This document shows positions 58,456 through 64,000 of a stretch of 64,000 bases of DNA, piece by piece. The notes under the pieces are model-generated. The model saw nothing but the letters and a program-made list of their open reading frames with translations. It did not search any database and was not told the DNA's origin. Within the stretch, counting starts at the first letter, position 1, and every line of letters starts with the position of its first letter. Both the position numbers and the translations under genes were made by a program. The DNA is from Pictodentalium vernedei (lineage: Eukaryota; Mollusca; Scaphopoda; Dentaliida; Dentaliidae), in contig CM062289.1 in assembly GCA_031216915.1 (NCBI GenBank), positions 23,455,533 through 23,519,532 of the forward strand, in the 5' to 3' direction.

Positions 58456-58822
58456 ACGTGCCCATCCCTCCAAATTTCAGCCCCTCCCCCCCCCCCCCCC
58501 ATGTTCACCCATATAGAGAATATCAGGGAAGAAATTTTAATATCTAGCAATTTACTTGATTCTGAATTCGTTTAGGTCCATAACTTATAAGTTGTGAAAG
58601 GCATCAATAATTAGGCCACAATGTGGCCTAATTATTGATGCCTTTCACAACTTGTTAATCCACATTGTCGCCTTATTATTGATACCTTTCATAACTTATA
58701 AATTATGAACACAAACGGACTCAGAGTCAAGGAAATTGTGATTTTTTTTGTCTCGAATTTCAAAATTTTTCCCGACGGAAAGCCCCCTCCAATTAGAGGG
58801 GACACCCTCTTGTGCTCGCCCA
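58456..58822. repeat. Interruption between minisatellite blocks
   Basis: Contains a C-rich run, an inverted segment (GCCACAATGTGGCC with ATTATTGATGCCTTTCA repeated three times) and copy 2 of the 80-bp direct repeat. Confidence 0.7.
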
Positions 58823-59010
58823 CTGGATTGGTTAATGATGAAGTGGGATATCATCGTTATGTGATATTCTCTGGATTGGTCAATGATGAAGTGGGATATC
58901 ATCATTATGTGATATTCTCTGGACTGGTTAATGGTGACGTGGGATATCATCATTATTTGATATTCTTTGGACTGGTTAATGATGAAGTGGGATGTCATCA
59001 TTATTTAATA
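58823..59010 (+). repeat. 48-bp minisatellite, second block (about 4 copies)
   Basis: Same unit as 57196-58455, slightly more diverged. Confidence 0.92.
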
Positions 59011-59410
59011 GATACGATTTTCTCTCCCTGAATTATAGAGCTCGGTCGATATGACTTCAAACTCGGCTGATATCTAAGTTGCCCCCCTTGATGCGTTACT
59101 AGGCGCGGCAGAGCGAAATCGTTCACGGTTATTCTCGAAAGTAATTAAACAGTAAAATTGGCGTTACTAGACAAAAAGGAGTTGTTTTCGTGTGGTGAGG
59201 AATTAATGATAGTAAGAAGTAATATTAGGAGGATGAAGAGAAAAAAAAAGAGAGTTTAACACAGGATTGAGAAATAATAGCACTGTCAGAAAACTCTAGC
59301 AGATCTGAGAATATTTTGTAATTATTTGTTTTGGTTTAATAAATAAAGAGGTTATTACTTGGTGAGTTTCATATCGGTCGAGATATCAGCCCTCGATAAC
59401 TTCACATTGA

Positions 59411-59990
59411 GTGGGGGCGGGGTAATGCATGGCAGTATAGAACAGTGGTATAGTATGGACGATATATACCTCTGTGGGCCCCTGCAGGTCCTATGTTAGC
59501 CCTTAGTACTATTAATTCACCTGAAGCTTCATGTTATCCTATGACTGGTATAGGTAGTATGCATTGCTAGGCATAGGGATATTGTGGGTAGGGGTAGTTC
59601 CTGGTAGTTTAGAACGGTACTATAGTATGGGCTGTATATATACCTATAGGCCCCCTGTTAGTGCTTGGTACTATTAACCAACCGATTGCTTTGTTTTGTT
59701 ATATGGCTGGTATATGTAGTACGTTATGATAGATCTAGTGATTTTGTGGAGGTGGTGGTAATGCCTGGCAGTATAGAACAACAGTATAGTATGGACAATA
59801 TATAGCTCTGTGAGCCCCCGACAGCCGTTGATACTACTAATCGACTTAATGCTTTATGTCACCCCATAACTAATATAGGTAGTACGTAATGTGGGGCCAG
59901 ACGTTATTGTGGGTGGGTGGGTGTAATGCATGGTCGCCTAGTGTGGTAGTGTAGGATGTACGCGTTCTCCCCCTACAGGTTATTACTTGG
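59411..59990 (+). repeat. Tandem repeat of about 160-180 bp, three-plus copies
   Basis: Landmark GGTAATGCATGGCAGTATAG at 59421 recurs in changed form near 59590, 59757 and 59930, with TATAGTATGG and GGCCCC at fixed offsets. The block is bordered by direct copies of TTTCATATCGGTCGAGATAT (59366 and 59995). Confidence 0.65.
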
Positions 59991-60114
59991 TTAGTTTCAT
60001 ATCGGTCGAGATATCAGCCCTCGATAACCTCTAGTCAGCCTTTGACCTCCGATCACTGGCTGATATAAAATTCCCTCGGGCTGTTATCTGGATCTAACTA
60101 AATAATAACTCGTA

Positions 60115-60445
60115 TTTATTTATTTAGTTTAATTTATGTATTGTGCTTTAATGACACTTTTGACAGCCAGGTCACCTCGTGTCGGACAGTTTTACGGGTG
60201 GAGAACCACTGAGCAGCGGCAAGCAACGGTCAGACTAACTCCACACAAGCAGGGTTTGCATTGGTTGAAGACAAGTGCACAATCGATGTGCCGTACGACA
60301 CAGCGCCACCGTGCCCCCACTTGGGCAATCGGGATTAAGTGTCTTGCCCAAGGACACAACACATTTACCCTAGCGGGGATCGAGCCATGGAACTTTCGAT
60401 TTGAAGCCCAATGCCGTATCCACTGAGCCACCGCGATCGCTAATT
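60115..60445 (-). mobile_element. tRNA-derived SINE, minus strand
   Basis: Reverse complement shows GCGGTGGCTCAGTGGATA, GTGTCCTTGGGCAAGACACT and ACCCGTAAAACTGTC in SINE order, ending in AAATAAATAAAT on the left. The tRNA-like B box is degraded. A shorter central region than the + strand copies. Confidence 0.75.
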
Positions 60446-60510
60446 ATTGTATAATTAACTTCCTATAAATGCAGCAGTAAGGGCAGTATCCCTGACGAGC
60501 GAAACAGAAA

Positions 60511-60588
60511 CTTGTGGAACTAGGTTATCAAAAACGGTGTCATGGCGCTTCGCCATGACACCTGTTTTTGACACCCTAGTTCCACAAG
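60511..60588. repeat. Near-perfect palindrome
   Basis: Arms CTTGTGGAACTAGG.. and ..CCTAGTTCCACAAG with centre GTGTCATGGCGCTTCGCCATG.-like pairing around a CTTC loop. Confidence 0.8.
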
Positions 60589-61602
60589 CCACAATTTTGT
60601 TCTTTTTTTGCGTTTCGTTTTGATTCATTCAAAGCCTCTAGAGTCACGGATAATGCGACTTTTTCCCAATTAAAACAAAAAATTCGCGTACCCAGTCTCT
60701 TCCAGCCCCCGCCCTCCTGCAATATTCCCCCCCCCCCCCCAACTCTCGGGGCTCATAATCCATGCGTCAGAGAAATCCTGGAGTCACCCCTGAATAAAAG
60801 TGATATCACACATTCAGTTCTTTATTACTAACATTTTTCATGCTATTGCTTTTGATATGACGATCATGAAAGGTTGAATTTTAATCTTGAGCTTTATATT
60901 TTATATAATGTTCTCTGCGTGAAATCCATTGTGTCCTGTTCACGTGACAATGAGTAAGATAATTCGGCCACCGTTAAATACGTATATCCTCGATAATCCG
61001 CAATTTGTCAACACATACAATAATAAATGTCGACCCCCATGTTCTTAATCTAATAACTTATGACAGAAAAATCAATATCATATTAGACGATAAAAATATT
61101 TTATCTTTCTTTAAATTTTAAAAGCTAAACATATTGTCCTCTTGTTCGTGATATGGACACACAACATTAGTTCTCACTACTTATAATATTGTCAAACTAT
61201 AAAGCTTAAGGATGGTTGGCATTTCATTAAATATGTTTGAACATGTCAACCTGCTATGTACAAGAAGTGCACAGCAGGAAGATGCTTTTGACACTTTGAA
61301 AATTTCCATCTAAAATATATATATTTTCTCTCCGTTCAATTTTCCGCAGTTAATTCGGAATATTTCGTTGTTTGTTCTCTGGAAAACTTGTGAGATGGTA
61401 CTCAGGGCGTCCTGAAAAGGACAGACTAGGAGGGGTTTAAACCTGATTTACAACTGTGGTGGGCAACTCCCGGCTGATGAGATATCTCAACTACATTATC
61501 AAGGCATGCCTTTGTCTACTCGAGTTTTGAACTAAATCCGAAACGACTAATATTCCAACTACATAATTTCATTATGGAATGCCAAACATATTCATCTTTG
61601 AT
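60589..61602. other. Intron 5, no element recognised
   Basis: AT-rich, one C homopolymer near 60728-60740. No gene seen on either strand. Confidence 0.35.
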
Positions 61603-61952
61603 AGGGGACCGCGGTGGCTCAGCAGGTAGAGGCGCAGACTGCAAGCCGAGAGGTCCTCGGTTCGAATCCCACCTGCGGCAACCGCGTTGTGTCCTTGGGC
61701 AAAACACTTCATCTCCATTTCCCATGTGGGGGCATTGTGGCGTTGTGTACTGCACGTCGGTTGTGCACTTGTCTTCAACCAATGCTAACCCTGCTTGTGT
61801 GGAGTTAGTATGATGGGGAGCTGATAGTTGCTCGCCGTTGTTCGGTGGTTCTCTCCTGGTACTCCGGCTTCCTCCACCCGTAAAACTGTCGAGGTCATGA
61901 TTAGCCATTGTGCAGAAATATGTGACCTTAAACACCAATAAATAAATAAATA
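61603..61952 (+). mobile_element. tRNA-derived SINE (cleanest copy)
   Basis: Flanked by a perfect 13-bp duplication ATTCATCTTTGAT (61590-61602 and 61953-61965). Head GCGGTGGCTCAGCAGGTAGA, B box GGTTCGAATCCC, body with GGTACTCCGGCTTCCTCCA, tail (AATA)n. The perfect duplication suggests a recent insertion. Confidence 0.92.
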
Positions 61953-61965
61953 ATTCATCTTTGAT

Positions 61966-62313
61966 GAAGGAATTATTTACTTTGATTTGGGAATATAAAC
62001 GCAAACTTTCCAGAGATAGATAAACGATAGCAATTTCATCTTATTATGCAAAATAATCAGCCTGGCACATGCAGGGTCATCTGAAATGTGATCTGGCAAT
62101 TCTTCCAATTAACAGCGTCCAAGTTGACAAAATGATATTATAATATTTTTGATATTGACCAATGTTGCGTGTAATACGCAAGAATATTATATTTAACTCC
62201 ATGTTAAACTTGTTGATGTTTATATTGTATTGCATGCACACTCTGCTGTTTTACATTTTGCGATCTTCCTGGCAGCAGGTGTTAATTGCAATAAAATACT
62301 ATTATTATTTGTG
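61966..62313. other. Intron 5, no element recognised
   Basis: AT-rich, no coding or repeat signal identified. Confidence 0.35.
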
Positions 62314-62980
62314 CAATGGAACCCTGTTAACCCATTACCCAACGTAACGGTCAAAACCGGCCAGCTTATTCTAAAAAAATCACCAATACTTTTTTCATTT
62401 TTTGTCTCAAAACATATGTTATAACCCCTCATTGGAACGAGCTCGTCGAGCACGTTCCAGTGAGGGGGGTCATAACCTATGTTTTTGAAACACAAAATGA
62501 AAAAAATTAGTTATTTAAGAATTTTTTTTTTTGCAAGTGTCTGATTTTCATGTTAGGTAAAGGGTTAATTGAACAGCCACTTTCCCTATGAAAATTATTC
62601 AATTAACAAGAGTATTCAATTAACAGGGATTGTGTCACTTTCCTGTATTCTAGAGAAAAACGTAACATTTATTCTATTATATCTTGTTTGGCAGAGCTCC
62701 ACGAGCTCTGCCAAACAAGATATAATAGATTAAATGTTTGTATTAGATGTACTGAGACCAAATAGGTCTATAAACAAAGGAAAACTGGAGAGAGTCAGGG
62801 TAATTTCTCGACAGGTTACAAAATGTTTTATTTAATTAACAGAGGTTTACTCAATAACCTATGTTCAATTAACAGGTCAAATTTGTACTGGAGGTATAGT
62901 AAATGGTTTTGTGTTGGGAAATTATATTCAATTAACAGGGTTATTCAGTTAAGAGATATCCAATTAAGTCGGTTCCACTG
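62314..62980. mobile_element. pogo/Tc1-like MITE with nested TTAA MITE
   Basis: Ends CAATGGAACCCTGTTAA and TTAAGTCGGTTCCACTG. Interior palindrome ATTATATCTTGTTTGGCAGA/ inverse at about 62673-62730. Interrupted at its own TTAA by P7. Confidence 0.75.
62331..62564. mobile_element. TTAA-flanked palindromic MITE P7
   Basis: TTAA at 62327-62330 and 62565-62568, core CTCATTGGAACGAGCTCG. Removing it restores CCTGTTAATTGAACAGCC as in the sister pogo-like element at 44223. Confidence 0.85.
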
Positions 62981-63047
62981 TGTTACTACACTTATCATCA
63001 AGGCATGCCGTCATGTATTTTGTCTGTATTAACTCCGAAACTGCCGT

Positions 63048-63093
63048 GTATCCGACCCCCTGATACAGATGTTTGTATCAGGGGGTCGGATAC
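63048..63093. repeat. Perfect 19-bp-arm hairpin
   Basis: Arms GTATCCGACCCCCTGATAC and GTATCAGGGGGTCGGATAC with an 8-base loop. Confidence 0.9.
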
Positions 63094-63214
63094 AAGCACG
63101 TCCCTTTCGCGTGAGTTCCATTATTTTTCTTTTTGTTGATCCTTACGAATAAATAGTTCGTTATATATTCGTCTACATTCTTGACTTATCCCCAATATAT
63201 TGTAAGATAAAATG

Positions 63215-63371
63215 ATTATTACCATTATGTGAATGTACAAAATATGTATCCGAGTCTCGCTCCGGGTTCTAAGGGTAGATCACGACTCGTCTTCGATTCG
63301 TCGTGATCTGACCTTAGAACCCGGAGCTCGACTCGGATACATATTTTGTACATCCACATAATGGTAATAAT
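63215..63371. repeat. 157-bp palindrome
   Basis: Arms of about 73 nt (ATTATTACCATTATGTG...ACGACTCG and inverse) with few mismatches and a loop of about 10 nt. No flanking duplication seen. Confidence 0.85.
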
Positions 63372-63680
63372 CTCTATGTATCACTGTAGCAGAACTCTGT
63401 AAAAGAGGCTTTCGGCACATAGTGAAGAGTCTTTCTTTATAACTTTAGCAGAACTTTATGATGGAGACATGGTAGTAGTTTTCAGTACAGAATATGAAAC
63501 CTTCATCGTTGAAGCAGAACTTTGCAATAAAACCTTAACAGTGGTTTTTTACACAAAATTTAAAACCTCTTTCACTGTAGCAGAACTTTGCAATTGCGCC
63601 AAGACACTGCGGTAGTTACACAATGTTATATTTCATATCTTAGATGGGATACTTAATAAATCAATCAGAAAAACCATTAA

Positions 63681-63918
63681 CCCTTTACCCAACGTAACGG
63701 TCAAAACCGGCCAGCGCTATTCTCAAAAATCGCCAATTAATTTTCATTCTTTTTTAATTTTTTGTCTCAAAAACATTGGTTATGACCCCTCGTTGGAACG
63801 AGCTCGTTGAGCTCGTTCCAACGAGGGGTCATAACCTATGTTTTTGAGACAAAAAATAAAAAATATTAGTTATTAATTTTTTTCGCTGTGTCGTCTGCTT
63901 TTCATGTTAGGTAAAGGG
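63681..63918. mobile_element. TTAA-flanked palindromic MITE P8
   Basis: TTAA at 63677-63680 and 63919-63922; ends CCCTTTACCCAACGTAACGG and ATGTTAGGTAAAGGG; core CTCGTTGGAACGAGCTCG with perfect arms. Confidence 0.88.
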
Positions 63919-64000
63919 TTAACATGGGGCTTCGCACTTCATTCTTTTATTTAATCCATTTCGTTCGACCTTCATGAATATAAACGTCCATTGGCTGAAA

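Noticed and set aside
57196-59010. CRISPR-like array
   Set aside because: Units abut without unique spacers and the genome is eukaryotic.
39094-64000. Search for the next MCM6 exon (the AAA+ core following FPTIHG)
   Set aside because: I found no stretch on the + strand matching the expected Walker A region. A short or diverged exon could have been overlooked; a spliced protein-to-genome alignment would settle it.

Overview
This is a eukaryotic, intron-rich, AT-rich animal genomic window with one recognisable host gene, MCM6 (a subunit of the MCM2-7 replicative helicase), on the + strand. Five coding segments (1-80, 1493-1655, 10673-10812, 34550-34808, 38943-39093) join in frame into one continuous piece of the MCM6 N-terminal half, including a C4 zinc finger. 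No further MCM6 exon was recognised between 39094 and 64000, so the 24.9 kb to the end is read as one unfinished intron. The repeat types (pearl/DINE-like elements with GTCY microsatellites and 150-170 bp internal tandem repeats, tRNA-derived SINEs, palindromic MITEs, DIRS-type tyrosine-recombinase retroelements) suggest a mollusc, most likely a bivalve. That assignment is inference.

Layout. 0-10.7 kb: MCM6 exons separated by a pogo-like MITE, a TTAA MITE, pearl/Helentron-like families X, T and A, an hAT MITE (4723-5568) and a TA-flanked palindromic MITE. 10.8-34.5 kb: intron 3, swollen by an hAT MITE (11112-11968), a 7,011-bp DIRS-like element (13074-20084) lying inside a pearl-like element, a second pearl-like element (22694-24849), palindromic MITEs, a SINE, and a four-deep nest of transposons (26975-31407). 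It ends with an hAT MITE split by another pearl-like element and a 5'-truncated element that has duplicated the exon 4 splice acceptor. 34.8-38.9 kb: intron 4, with two hAT MITEs and an interrupted SINE. 39.1-64 kb: a 3.3-kb hAT element filled with other repeats, TTAA MITEs, pogo-like elements, SINEs, pearl-like elements nested in a Harbinger-like element, a broken tyrosine recombinase gene on the - strand next to an assembly gap, a 48-bp minisatellite, a roughly 170-bp tandem repeat and several long hairpins.

Many element boundaries were fixed from the sequence itself: exact 8-bp duplications for six hAT-type insertions plus one 7/8 match, TTAA for most palindromic MITEs, 10-13-bp duplications for four SINEs, and empty sites read from paralogous repeats for the pearl-like and DIRS-like insertions. 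The most interesting observations are the duplicated MCM6 splice acceptor, the DIRS-like element whose internal complementary region preserves a perfect circle junction although its coding region is dead, and the shared design with co-varying termini across at least seven otherwise dissimilar pearl/Helentron-like families.
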